Source: Heterostelium album PN500
Taxonomy: Eukaryota > Evosea > Eumycetozoa > Acytosteliales > Acytosteliaceae
Assembly (NCBI RefSeq): GCF_000004825.1
Contig: NW_008805090.1
Location: 124,001 to 188,000, forward strand
Direction of reading: 5' to 3'
Length of the DNA stretch: 64,000 nucleotides
Shown: piece by piece, positions 48,205 to 60,716 of the stretch
How positions within the stretch are numbered: position 1 is the stretch's first letter
Layout: the number at the start of each line of letters is the position of its first letter
The notes under the pieces: model-generated
Told to the model about the DNA's origin: nothing
The model's database searches: none
What the model saw: only the letters and a program-made list of their open reading frames with translations
Translations under genes and position numbers: made by a program

Positions 48205-50841
48205 TTAAATTAAATCTTTTCTTGTTACAATTCCAACTACTTGATTATTAATGTCAACTATAAATATTTATGATTGAGATGATTAGTAAAATGATTGAAT
48301 AATAGATTATTAATTATCAAACTAATAAAAATAATAATCAAATACTTACTAACAGTTAAATGCCTTAATCCCATAGTTCTAAATAATTTATAACATTCAC
48401 TGAATGAGAATGTATCATGAATAGTAATACTAGAGCTATTCATATCTAATAATAATTAAATAAACAATGGTTAAAAAAAACAAATTACTTTTGAAATCGA
48501 TATATTAATTAATAAATATACTTACATGGTCTTAAATCAACTAGTTTTTCTTCTTCATATTTGTTGAAATCAAAATCTTCTAGTTTTGGTACTTTCTTTG
48601 AGGTCTCTTCGATGAATTTCTGATGTCTAAAGTTATCGTCTAAAATGATTTCACCGTTTTGTCCACGATAGAAGATCTTGTGTTTAAGAAGTACGAGAAT
48701 TGTACTTCTCAATACAAGTCCGAGGTATTGGCGTTTGAAACCGTTTTCACCGGTGCACACCACCGGGTATCCATTGTGGTTGTTGTTTTTCAATGTCTCC
48801 AAGAGTACGCGAACCGTGCAAATCTCTGGAATGACAACGACCTGCTTATTCATGATTTCCGGCACCTTCTTGGCAGCCTTTGAGTGCGGTGGCAAACTCT
48901 GAAGGAACGGAATATATTTCAGCTCCATGAGATGCTCATATACCGATTCGTTGAAGAAGTCTCCTACCCACTTGGCAATCATAACCGCTAGAATGATAGG
49001 CACCAGATATTGCGTTCCTTCGGTCAACTCGACCATAATAACCACCAGTGAAATAGTCATTCTGCAGTAGCCAGCCATCATAGCGGCCGTTCCAACCAGC
49101 GCATAAATAGAGGCATCGATACCTTCGAACCATAGTCCGACCACTTGACCAACGAATCTACCGAATCCAGCACCGACCATCATCATCGGTACGAAAAGAC
49201 CACCGGCAACCCAAAGACCACTGGTAATCACCGAGAGGAAGAAATAAATACAGGTGAACACCAAAAGTACACCAAGCGTGAATGAGTTATTGGTACGAGA
49301 ATACAATCTTCTCAATGCTAAATCTGGATTTACAAATAACAATGATGCCATCTCACTATACATTCCAGGCTATATAATAATAAAATCAATTTAAAAAAGA
49401 TTAGTTTCAATAGCAATGAGGTTGTTATCGTTGTTTTTTGTTTACTTACAGGACAAAAGAATTGTTCCATTTGAGCATTGGTTTGATCTTCACAGACAGA
49501 TGGTTCAACTTGGATGTTCGATTGATAACGACATGGGAATATCGATGGTGAGTAGAAACAAATGACAGAGGTGATGACCATAACGACGATCGCTTCAATT
49601 GAACGGAGTGATATATTCTTTTTGAGGTAATCTCTACGCCATTTGTTGAGATGAATGTTTAGGAATACAAAGAGTGCACCGAATGCACCACCGAGAACAC
49701 CGAGGATGCAGAAGCACAACAGCTCTGAATAGCGGTAGAGATAGAGTCGCGAGAATCCAAATGTCAACAAACCAGTGTCGTGCATGTCTGGCGACGTTCC
49801 GAAACCTTGTAGCAAAAAGTTGGTCGTAAAAGTAGCGATCATACAACAGAAGAAGGTACGCCATGTCAGTTGACGACTCCAGAACGACGATGCCTCTTCG
49901 ATCGAGAAGAGAACACCACCGATCGGTGCACCGAAAGCAGCGGAAATACCAGAGGCAGCGCCCACCGATATGAAATCACGCTTATCTCGATCGTTCTGAT
50001 ACTGCAGGAACAGCTTTGGGTAGAATTCAAAGGTGGACGAACGGAACTGACTGACGGCAGCACCGATTGCCGAACCGATGTGAATCATCGGGCCTTCCGG
50101 ACCAACAAAGAGACCACTCGAATAGGACATGATCAACGAGAAGATCTTTCCAAACAACGATTTGAATCCCAGTGAATTTGGAACTTTGACACCGTTCAGG
50201 TAACCTTTTACCTCTGGAATACCAGAGCTACTTGCCATCGGACCGGCAACAATCACCAACAAAATCGATATCGTAGCATATAACAAATTGATTCCTAGAA
50301 ATGTTAAAAATGCTTTACTAGATGATCCTTCAGTTATATCTATCAGAGATAATCAACAATTGTTAATAAACAATCAATAGATCAATGTTCTACACATTTA
50401 TAAACATTATAACCTACAGTTTTGTACAGTATAGAATTTAAAACCTTGAAGATGATCAACCGTTGATTTTATAATATATGCAAAGCAACCTACAATAACA
50501 CCTATAAGTAAACATATTATCCATTTACCTAGTGTTTTCTTTAAGTGTTTCTATAGAATATGATTTTTGTTAGTTTAGATTTTGTTTTTTAACTTATTAG
50601 CAACATAACAACTTACTATTCTTGTTTTATTTTCTAGATCTTCTCTTAGTAATAGATTATCATTTACGGTAAAGTCTAAACTCTGTACATTTTTCATCAT
50701 ACGAATTTCATAGGGTGTGAGGTGGTGAGATCTTCTACGATGAGTTACAGGAGTCTGTGTCTGAGGTGATGCATTGTAGAAACCGTCGTTGCCATTGTTG
50801 TAGGCATCGTTCACCATTGGACGGTTTAATGAACCTCCCAT
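48205..50841 (-). CDS. CLC-family chloride/proton exchanger (CLC-6/7-like)
   Basis: Six exons (50617-50841, 50418-50550, 50339-49450, 49370-48536, 48445-48350, 48257-48205) give about 743 residues. CLC signatures appear in order: SSGIPEVKGYLNGVKVP; VGPEGPMIHIGSAIG with the gating Glu; FSIEEASSFWSRQLTWRTFF with the proton Glu, as in CLC-7; and GLWVAGGLFVPMM. Both glutamates are present, so 2Cl-/H+ exchange rather than channel behaviour is expected. The C-terminus has two CBS domains (PEIMNKQVVVIPE ... and the final DINNQVVGIVTRKDL). The N-terminus is cytosolic, with a His/Arg-rich stretch (RRRSHHLTPYE). The likely site is endosome, lysosome or contractile vacuole membrane. A small variation: the usual Gly before SGIP is Ser. 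The last exon encodes only 17 residues. Confidence 0.95.
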
Positions 50842-51194
50842 TCTCTAACAATTATACATCCAATGACGTTGAATAGTTAAAAACAACCTTTCTTTGCAAA
50901 AAATCTTTATCTTTATAATAAATAAACTTATTTCTCTTTAAAATAAATATTGCTGTAATAATAAAGTTGGTTATTATTTTATTTTCTCATGAATCTGACA
51001 ATCAGAAAAGATTTCTATTGGGATGAATCATATCATTTTTAGAATTTTCGAAAGAAATGTTTGCAAAACAATTTTTTTTTGATGTTTTTTTTGGATCATT
51101 TTTATTAAAAGTGGGTGAATTCAAATTATTTAAGCATATGTCAACATGTTATTAAGATCTTAATAAAATTTATTTTTTATTCATTAGTTATTAG
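50842..51194. other. Spacer upstream of the CLC gene
   Basis: A/T-rich. It holds the CLC promoter and the 3' end of the I29-type gene. No gene is seen. Confidence 0.45.
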
Positions 51195-52112
51195 TTAGTT
51201 ATTTGCAGATGTGTTGACAATCAATTTTGAATCAAGTTTAATTGGTACAGCTCTGCCTGTTATAGAATTATGTCTTTGTGAGTTGATGCAAACGATATCA
51301 ACACCACCGTGTGGCACATTTGTTCTTAAACTTGAGTTGTTGTCATTGCTGTAGCTTAGCAACATCTGATTGTTGTTGTGGAGAATTTCAGTGGTGTTTG
51401 ATGGTGGTGGTGAAGTTGATATGGTTTCACTCGTAGAGGAAATTGGAACTACATTCAATTCTGGACTACCTACTTCCATGTCTTTATGATGGTTGTCTTT
51501 GTTGGTGTGCAACTTCTTATATCGCTTGTATCCAAAGATCGTTCCAGCCGTGACAATGGCAGCGAACAATACACAGCCAACAGCAACTCCAGCGATTTCA
51601 TAAGTTGATAAAGTCGCACTAGTAGCACCGGTTCCACTCTCCATTGCATCCATTCCTCCTGTGTATGTATTAACAAACTCTTGATATGTCATATCACTAA
51701 ATTGATTTACACCCACTAAATATTTAATTAAAGTTAGATTTGTGTATACTTTTTCAAAAAATAATTAACTTATTAATTGATACTAACAAACTTGTTGTTG
51801 TTCAGCTGGATATGATACTGTTGTTTCAACTTCTGGATTGGCAGCCAATTCCTCATCGGTTGGATTATCGATATCCACTTGTGCAGTGTTGGCATTGTTC
51901 TCGGCGACACTCAAGGTATTTGTCTTCCAGTTTTGAAATCGTTGTTGCATCTCTGCAGAATCGTATTGTTTGCCATACTGAGTTGCCCATGTTTGAAAGT
52001 TTGAAAAAAGTACGGCATTAGATGGAACAGCCTCAGTTCCACTCATGAGCAAGTAAACAACAAAACAATATATTAAACAATATTGTTTGATATTGTTGAT
52101 TTTATTAAACAT
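51195..52112 (-). CDS. Membrane-anchored orphan cathepsin propeptide (I29 inhibitor-like) protein
   Basis: Two exons (51788-52112 and 51195-51715; donor GTTAGT) give about 281 residues. Signal peptide at 1-28. Residues 35-118 form a cathepsin-L-type propeptide: the full ERFNIN pattern is readable from Glu54 (E-x3-R-x3-W-x2-N-x3-V-x3-N), and LGVNQFSDMTYQEF (109-122) is the GxNxFxD motif. Between the two lies an acidic insert of about 25 residues. No protease domain follows; there is instead a Ser/Thr-rich spacer, one transmembrane helix (about 148-170) and a 110-residue cytosolic tail. Free-standing I29 proteins such as CTLA-2-alpha, silkworm BCPI and Drosophila crammer inhibit cysteine proteases, so a surface or lumenal inhibitor or protease chaperone is inferred. 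The protein is encoded head-to-head with a papain-family protease that lacks this very propeptide. Confidence 0.8.
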
Positions 52113-53412
52113 TTTTACAATTTGATAATTAATAATTTACAAATACAAATTATTTACAAGTTATTTACAACGATGTTACTACTAAAATTACAATAATTAA
52201 GAAATAAATAGATAAAAGAGATAATTATAAATACAAAGAATAGATAAATAGAATAATAAGAATAGGAAGGATAATGGAATTTAAATAATTTGTAATTTAT
52301 TCATTTTGGACAAAGGTCAAACAAAACAAATCACTACACTTTTTTTTTAAACATTATTAATTACAATAACGGCCATAATCAAAATTGACAGATATGTATT
52401 ATTATTATTTGAATTAAACATATACTTTATGACAATACTAATTTAATATAGAACATACATACACTTTTTTAAATTGGTCATGAGTTTCATTCAAACTCGT
52501 TTTATTTTATGCTAATTTTAAAATAAGATTGAAAGTACTGTCGTCGTTCATTTATAAACAATTTAAAACAGGACACTTTGACATAGACTACCCTACCAAT
52601 CCACCAATCAACTACCCCAATTAACTGATCAAACAAAGAGTGATTTTTGTTTAGCCCATGGGTTTTGATTGTTCCATGCGATTCGAAACAACAAAAAATT
52701 CCTATTCTTCCCATTTTATTTGAAATTCATAAAATTTAATGATTTAAACACATTAAAAAAAAGGTGTGTTTTATTTTTGTGATCACCCCACTAACATCCA
52801 AATTTGTGTTTTTACAAAAACAAAAAGACAATCTTTTAATTTATTTTTGCTCCCCCAATGTAGTACTACTTCATTATCTGTATTTCTATATATATTTGAT
52901 TCTTTTTCTGCAGCTACTACTATTTTAAATCTCTATCTATTCCACTAGTTCTGAATATTTTAACTCTCATATCTTTTTCTTACTTTGGTATTAATATATA
53001 CAAATCTTTCTAAAAAGAACAGCCAACAATCAACAATTCAACAAAATAAAAGATAACTCAAATTCAGAGGTAAAAGATATATAATATTTCGTACAATGTA
53101 ATCCAATCATTTCACAGAACAAATATGTATTATTTACAAATCGAGGTTATTTTATAACTGTTTAGAACTTTAGGTTGGAAAAGTATCCATAAGGTTGGTT
53201 GTCTAAAAATCTAATTTTGATTCCAATACATATGTATTTTACACTTTTTATTCCAAAACCAATTTAAAATTGTTGGCTTTCTTCAAAATTGGATAGAATG
53301 GCCAAATATTCTGATTAAATAATTGTCATAACAGATTATAAATACCATATCATCTAAAATCATTTGTTATTTGTATTTATTCTTTCAAACTAAATAAAAT
53401 TATCAAAAAAAA
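52113..53412. other. 1.3 kb bidirectional spacer between orphan propeptide and CAP-papain genes
   Basis: A/T-rich, with no gene. A balanced-composition patch at 52500-52700 has an open frame (leftward, 70 codons) without domain content. The region must supply both promoters. Confidence 0.45.
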
Positions 53413-55111
53413 ATGATTCATAAATTATTTTTAACAATTTGTATAATAGTAAATCTAATTTTTTTTGTCCAATCACAATGTACAGCCGATGATATTAAAA
53501 ATATTGTTAATGTGCATAATACTATTAGAAATGATGCCGGTATTACATTTGGTCCAAAACCACTACAACCTCTACCTCAACTGACTTGGAGCAACACCAT
53601 TGCCCAAAAACTTCAATCTTTTGTCTCTAGTTGTCAATATAATACTGTTCCAGGACCGAATTTTTCCAACTATGGTTATGCTTCCTTTAGAATTGGTGGT
53701 AAATTTGATCCAATAAGAGTATGTATTTATTACATTATTTATATTTATTTTTTGAAAATATCTCAAAATTAATATGTTTTTTTTTAACAATTTTTCAAAG
53801 ACTCTAAATAAAACATACTATCATGATGCACCATTGTACGATTGGAGTACAAAGAGTTGTAAAGAGAATTCTTGTTGCTATACCTACCCCACTGTAAGAT
53901 TAAATTTACCAATAAATTAAAAAAATAAACATTTCTAATGTTCTTTGTTTTTTTTATAATTTTTTATAGTTGGTTTGGGGTTCTACAACAGAGATAGGTT
54001 GTGGAAAGATGTCATGTGATTCAATAACATGGTTACTCTGTGGATATAGTCCAAGTGGAGGTATCGTTGGAATGAATCCATATCCATCCATTTATGATAA
54101 TCCTTCACAACCAACAAATACACCACAGCCTACATCTCGCCCATCAAATACTCCACGACCGACAAATACTCCACAACCAACAAACACTCCAAACCCAACA
54201 CCAAGTAAATCTACACCACCATCACAATCGGGTCTAATTGATGGTGTTTTATCACTAGTCAATGGTATATTGGATTGGCGTACAATTAATGGTGTGGTTA
54301 CATCAATTAAAGATCAAGGTATGTCTAATTATATTATATGATTCATATAAGTGATTAATATTTATTAATGTATCCAATATATTCAGGTCAATGTGGGGGC
54401 TGTTGGTCATTCACTAGCGCAGCCTCTCTGGAGAGTAACTATTTAATTAATAATACTGGTTCATCAAGTGATTTAGATCTATCGGAACAATATTTCATTG
54501 ATTGTACATATGGAAGAGATGGTTGTAATGGTGGAAATGCAGGTGATGTATTTAGAAAGTTCCAGCAATCAGGTGCTATCATGAACAGTGATGATCCATA
54601 CTCTGGTAGATATACAGGTCGTTGTCAGTTCAACACACCGACCATCAAGTGGACCGGTTTCAAAACTGTTCAACCCAACAAACAAGCATTCTTAGATGAA
54701 CTAAAATATGGACCGATTGCAGTATCTCTCTATGCTGACCAGGGATTCATGAACTATAGAAATGGTATATACAGTTGTCGACAGAATTCACAGCCAAATC
54801 ATGGTAAGCTCTATACAGTATAATAATATCAATATCCTTGTATTAACATATTAATTGTATTTGTTAAACAAACAACAGCTGTTGTAATAATAGGATATAA
54901 TGAAATTAGTGATTATTGGATTATTAAAAAGTAAGTAATTATAATTAGTATTATTGAATTACAATTTGATGTTTGTTTATTAATTAAATAATTTAACTCT
55001 AGCTCATGGTCACAGAATTGGGGCCAGTCAGGTTTTATGACCTTAAATGCAGCCAACTCCAATTGTAATTTATATATGTATCAAGCATATAGACCAGTGT
55101 TTTCAATGTAA
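53413..55111 (+). CDS. CAP (SCP/PR-1) domain fused to a papain-family cysteine protease
   Basis: Six exons (53413-53718, 53801-53893, 53970-54318, 54387-54803, 54879-54930, 55003-55111) join in phase to 441 residues. Signal peptide 1-21. CAP domain about 25-185: VHNTIRNDAG, PQLTWSNTIAQKLQSFVSSC and LVWGSTTEIGCGKMSC with LCGYSPSGGIVGMNPY; the canonical GEN and HYTQ motifs are altered. Then a Pro/Thr linker of about 40 residues (NTPQPTNTPNPTPSKST), mucin-like. Then a mature C1A peptidase from DWRTINGVVTSIKDQG, with Gln249, Cys255 (GQCGGCWSF), His388 (NHAVVIIGY) and Asn406 (NSWSQNWGQSGF): all catalytic residues present. There is no I29 propeptide before the catalytic domain; the CAP domain and linker occupy its place. 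Three introns fall at or beside Gln249, His388 and Asn406. A secreted or lysosomal protease is inferred. Confidence 0.88.
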
Positions 55112-55138
55112 GATAGTGAGAATGGCTTGTTCATTCAA

Positions 55139-58100
55139 TTAGTAGCAATCGATTTTATTTTTATCTTTGTTATTTAAACCAACAGACTTTAAATCAATAA
55201 AGATTGAAATATCCTCTTCTTCATCCTCTGTAAACTGTGTTTCTTTTGAACATTCAGATTCGAATGTTTGTAAATCTAATGTCTTTAGCAAATGAATTTG
55301 TTGTTGTTGTTGTTGTTCGCCATCAGTATCTCCTAGATCATCACTAATCTCTTTGTTATTATTATTATTCTCTCTGAATACTATTAAAACTTGTTTCAAA
55401 CAATTGATTGTGGCAATCTTGATAATGTTATCCTCTAAGCTATTCTTTAGCTTATCAACCAACAAAGTAATAGCATTTATCTTTAACAAAGCATTTAAAC
55501 CCTTGATTATTTAAAAAATAAATGTTAATAATTTATAATCTTAAAATTGTAATGAAAAATTCTTACATTCTCCATTGATAGTATATTTAAAAACAATTTA
55601 ATACAGGATGACTTTACTTCCCAGTAAGTATCATTCATCAATCTTGATATATAATAGTTGAATTGATATTGATGGTTCAGTTCTTTGTTATGAAGAAGCT
55701 GACTGACGAATGAATTGGTATGTGCTTGGTGAATCCACTTGATAACCAATTCAATTGATGATCTTGGATATGTAATAACAAAAGGATTAGTTAGTTAGTT
55801 GGTTATTAAAAATATAGATAGTTGTTAACATATGATTGATGATTTAAACATACATTCTTGGATATGATTCTTCGTCACTAAAAAATAATAAAATCGAATA
55901 AGGGAAAGGATAGTTTTGATTGAGATTGTTGAGTGTCGGCGGTGCAATATCTAAAGACTCTTCTTCGTCGGCTAAAAAGTTGGTAGCTTCCTCTTGTGTT
56001 CTCGAAAGCATCTCACGGAACTCTTCATCATTCCATTCGAAATCGATATCTCCAGTGAGTGATTGTACTTCTGTTGAATCTGTCATTGATAGTAAATCAG
56101 ATTGTTGTTGTTGTTGCTGAAGATGTTGTTCTTGTTGTTCTTGTTCTAATTTCAACATCTCTGTATATTTAATTAAATTAATTTGGTTGTGATTCATTAG
56201 CTCGTCGTTGATCTGTTTCTTTGGTTTACTGTCGTCGATGATATGAAAGTGTGCACGATCACCTCCGGCAGCGACACTATTGGAGTTGGCAATCAGCTTG
56301 TTCCAGGCAGGCTCAAACGAAGAGAGAACATTGATAACATCTAGAGAGGACGATCGAACATAGCTGTCAGAGTCAACCAGCTTGTTGATAACCATAGAGC
56401 ATACGTTGTGATCCAATAACCATTGACCGATCAATGTAATCTCACCAAGAGTTTCACCATCTTTGAATATAGAGAATAAAAACGATAGAGCAACCTCTCT
56501 TATATCTGCACTCGGACTCATCAATACCTTTGATAAAGATATCAGTAATCTATTTAAAAAGTTCTTGATTTTAAAATTATCAAATTAGTATGTATATAGA
56601 TCAGTTATTTAATAGATCTAATTGATAGTTACATTATCAGAGAGTATTTGTTTTTGATCTTGATTGATAAGTTTGTGTAATGTTTGAAAAGTCTGTTTAG
56701 CTACTACTCTATATTGTGATTTGAGTGAATCCAATAATGATGTTAATGCTGTATCATGATCGATTTGATTGGTGTCATTGTTGTTGTTGTTATATAATGA
56801 AAGAATATAATGTAAATCAAAATATTGAATACAATCGATTGCTTCTCTCTGCGTTTTGGTTGATGTCTTCAATGAGCTTGATTGTTTGAATGCTTGAAGA
56901 GTTGCAACTTTGAAGATGAAATCGACCCATTTATTATGATTTTGAATGTGAATTCGATTGTTGTTACTATCAGTATTACCAATCAATATAAGTTTGGTAC
57001 TGTGAATCAGACTGAACATGATTGAATCTGTTATGATTAGACGATTGTTATCTTGATTATCTATTATTATAGCAATGATTGAATTTAGCTGATCAAACAA
57101 ATGATTATTATTATTATTGTTGTTGTTGTTGCTGTTGTCGTTAAATAAATCACTTGAATCCAATACACCTATTAAATCGATTGAAGTAATCATCAGATCT
57201 TTTTGTTTTGATTGTAAAAGTCTAGATACTATTCCTTCGAATAATGGTTTTAATGAAAGGAAATGATTATATAACAACTGTGATGATGATGATTCTATTT
57301 CTAGTTCTTGTTGTTGTTGTTGTTGTTTTTGTTGTTGTTTTATAACACTTGAAGTTGCTAAAGATATAAACTCTATTACTCTTTCTCTAACCAATCTATC
57401 ATTGTTTAATAGCATTAAGCATGATTTTTGTATCTGAATATCATTAGAAAATCGGTTAGTTAGTTTATATTATATTTAAATTTACATTGATGATAATGAA
57501 TAACACCTACAATATTATTTTTAATTAAAAACTCTATGTCATTATGATGATTCAAAAGATGAATGAATAGATCCAAGAGTGATAGCTTGACATCTATGTT
57601 TGACTGAGACTGACTGTCATTTACTAGAAATTGATTGATATACTCTGATATTATAGTGGTGTTCTCTTGATTCTTGCATAGATGAATGATTGTATAGAGA
57701 AGCTTCTCTGCACTTCTAGATACCTATGATATTGATTTTTATAATGTTAGTAAACAATTATAAATAAAAAAGACAACTATCATTGATTGACAGGGTGACA
57801 TACAAAATTTGATGGATATTTAAATGATTCGAATATATTGTGTATTAATGTATTTAATATGCTAATGTAATCGTTGTTGTAAATGATATGATCGGCTATC
57901 TCGCTGTTCAATGTCAACATTGTAATGATACAATTGATGGCGGTGTCTCTTATCAGTGCATTATCATTCGATGTGAAATGTACAACTATTTCATTTATTA
58001 TTTTCATTACAATATTATTGTTATTACTATTATTATTATTGTTGTTATTCTGTTCTGTTACTACTACTACTTCTTGTTGTTGATAATTATCTAATAGATA

Positions 58101-58520
58101 TTTATATATATTATTATGTCTTAATAGTAATGATATAAACTTTAAGTTTAATGATATTATTTGTTCATCATTTTGAAATTGTTGTTGATTGTTATTGTTA
58201 TTGTTATTAGTATGTATGTTATAATTTGATTTCTTTAATACTCTTATTGGAATATCTAATAAACTATAGGTTTGTAGTAACAATAGCGATTGCTGAGGAT
58301 CTGTAAGTAGTCGATCGAATCTATCTTTTAGTTTTTCGAATCTGGTATCTTCTGAATCCTCTACGATTTCATTAGATTCCAATGCTGATAGCATCAATCT
58401 GATTCTCAAATCACTTGAGCCAATCAGATCTTTGATAGAAACATCTTCATAACTACATCCACTGTTATCACCATTGTTAAATAAACCAATATTATCACTA
58501 TTACTATTAGCTGCTATCAT
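55139..58520 (-). CDS. HEAT/armadillo-like helical repeat protein
   Basis: Six exons (57804-58520, 57511-57723, 56633-57433, 55854-56563, 55567-55762, 55139-55501) give about 999 residues. The chain is helical throughout, with HEAT-like pairs: NALIRDTAINCIITMLTLNS, DVKLSLLDLFIHLLNHHNDI, ADIREVALSFLFSIF, DSYVRSSSLDVINVLSS and DTYWEVKSSCIKLFLNIL. These are interrupted by poly-Asn and poly-Gln inserts. There is no enzyme motif, signal or membrane helix. The phrase YWEVKSSCIKLFLNI resembles BRAT1 (ATM-activator, Integrator-associated), and PSMD5-type chaperones are another possibility; neither is settled by eye. It is a cytosolic or nuclear scaffold (inference). Its stop codon lies only 27 bp from that of the convergent CAP-papain gene. 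Exon 4 starts at an acceptor within ATCAAG, the only one that preserves the frame. Confidence 0.75.
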
Positions 58521-59277
58521 GATTGATTTGATTTGATTTGATTTGATTTGATTTTTACAGATTCTTTTTTTTTGATTATTAAGCTGGGAAAATATCTTAT
58601 ATTATAATTGTAAATAACTAAAAACAATTGTTTAAATCTGTAGATGACAATTGAACTTCCAAACTTACTTTAAATTTATTTAGAAAAAATTAAATTAAAA
58701 AATTTAAATAAAGATAAATTGTTTAAAAATAATTAATTATTTACAAGAAGAAAAGAAGTTTTAGTTTTATAGATAATAATTAATTTAGTTATTTTTTAAA
58801 ATTCTAAAAAATAAAATAGTATTTTCTATCTTTGTAAATTTATTATTTTTAAAAGATATTAAAATTATTAATTAATTGATATAAATATTATATATATACT
58901 TTCAATATAAATAATTTGATCCCATCAAATTAATCTGGAAACAACTTGGTGTCGAAGAAATTTAAAAATTAAAATTTTTACTAAATTTGGTAAAAACAAT
59001 GATTTTTTGAAACTGTGTTTGCCAACATGTTTCAATATCTAAATTTAGAGAAGGACATTTCCAAGTATCTTCTTTCATTTGTTTAATTTTAATTTAAATA
59101 GAAAATTTTTATTTACAATGTACAGATTTAAAATGTTTGTGTTTTATCGCGTTGAAATTTACAAGATTTTGAACATCGTTCGATTTTTTTAATAGAGGTA
59201 CTAATTAGTAGGATATCGGTTGGTTATTGTCGTCGAATAAATAATATTACTATGTACAATGGAAAGTTGACCTATGA
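58521..59277. other. A/T-rich spacer
   Basis: Begins with tandem TTTGA units (58525-58553) just upstream of the HEAT-like gene start; the rest is A/T-rich. No gene is seen. Confidence 0.45.
58525..58553. repeat. Short TTTGA pentanucleotide tandem repeat
   Basis: About five GATTT/TTTGA units in a row in the probable 5' UTR of the leftward HEAT-like gene. Confidence 0.7.
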
Positions 59278-60716
59278 TTAATATAGACCGTTTGGATCGT
59301 AGACACCGTCGAATGTATCTTCGCATATCAAATCGGTGGAGGTGGTAACCGAGGTTGCTTTATCTCCTGAGGCCTTCTGACGAATGTTGTTCCAGAGACC
59401 GATTGTCATTAGCTTGTGACCGGTTGCACTTGGGTGGAAACAATCGACCGCTGACAATGTACCTGAGGTATAGGTGGTGTTGGTCATGAATGGCTGGTAG
59501 ACAACACCTACTGTAGTGGTAGTTTGGTCGACATCGGATCTCCAGTATTGTATGGCATTTTTCAAACCTTGATTGGCTGCATCGATAACACTTTTCAATG
59601 TGGTACTCGATTGAGACCAGAGACATGGGCATATATTGTTTGCTTGATTATATGTTTTACAATTTGATGGTGTACTAGAGTAAACTATAAATAAATTGTT
59701 AGTTTCATTAGAAAATGAGTTTATTTTTCTAATATTGTATTATTATTTACATTGACTAAGTTGTGGCAAACCAATCATATTAATAATTGCTTTGTTTGGG
59801 AATGCTGCAGTGAGACTGGTAATTAGATCATAATAATAGCTTTGCCAAAATCCTGGCATTGTTTGGTATGCAGCTTCAATACCAGAGCAAATTGAACATG
59901 CTTTGAAGAGTCCAATGTATACATTGACCATCTTCCATTTGGTATTGTTAAAGGTGCTACCTCCAAAGTATGCAGAACCTTGATTGATTACAAAACTATG
60001 TAAAGAAGAAAGGTTAATAAATATATAATTGGTTTGCTATAATTATAATTTACATACCTCATTTGTGAGTCTAGACTTTGTTCATTACCTTTGGAAGCAC
60101 CATTTAAACCATCATAGGTTGGATAGTAAACATTGGTACCACGAATACCATTTAACAAATTAGCTGATCCACCATAAATTGCAGCACCTGTTCCAGTAGT
60201 AAAGATATTACGGATGGTCCAAGCATTTGTAGAGTTACCAGTAACAAATGAAAGACCACGGTACTCGTTTACAGAAGCATTGGATGCATCGTTTGCAGCG
60301 AATCCCGATAAAACAGTATCTCCAATTGAAAGGAATATATTGAAATCCTTTGTTTTTGAGGAAAAAATAAATTGTTAATAATTTTCAAAGATTAATTATT
60401 AATACAATCTTTTAGACTATGGAAGAAAATATACTTTTAGATATATTTGAAAATTCCATATTAATTTCTTTTAGTATAAAGAAATTATTCCAACCAACTT
60501 ATTTTTAATAATATATTGAAATATATTTATAAAGTTGGATAATTGTTTTACAGTTAGGTTTTAATATATTTGTTAATTTACACTTAGGTAAACATCTTTG
60601 GCATAGACAACTGGGGAGACTGGATTTAGACCAACATCACATGTAGGATAGAGCTGTGATCTTGAATATGACAATAAATATGAAAAAATATAAAATAAAA
60701 TTATTCTTTTTGACAT
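59278..60716 (-). CDS. Secreted SGNH/GDSL lipase (phospholipase B1-like)
   Basis: Four exons (60582-60716, 60058-60347, 59751-59995, 59278-59684) give about 358 residues. Signal peptide MSKRIILFYIFSYLLSYSRS. Block I of the GDSL family is FLSIGDTVLSGFAAND, but the residue in the nucleophile position is Thr (GDT) rather than Ser (GDS). Block V is intact: VDCFHPSATGHKLMTIGLWN, with Asp and His of the triad, very close to animal phospholipase B1. Block II/III (GGSANLLNG) and the Cys-rich SICSG and NICPCLW segments are also of that type. Expected role: hydrolysis of phospholipid acyl esters, secreted or lysosomal. The Ser to Thr change may lower activity or make it a binding protein. Six or more cysteines suggest disulfides. 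Confidence 0.88.
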
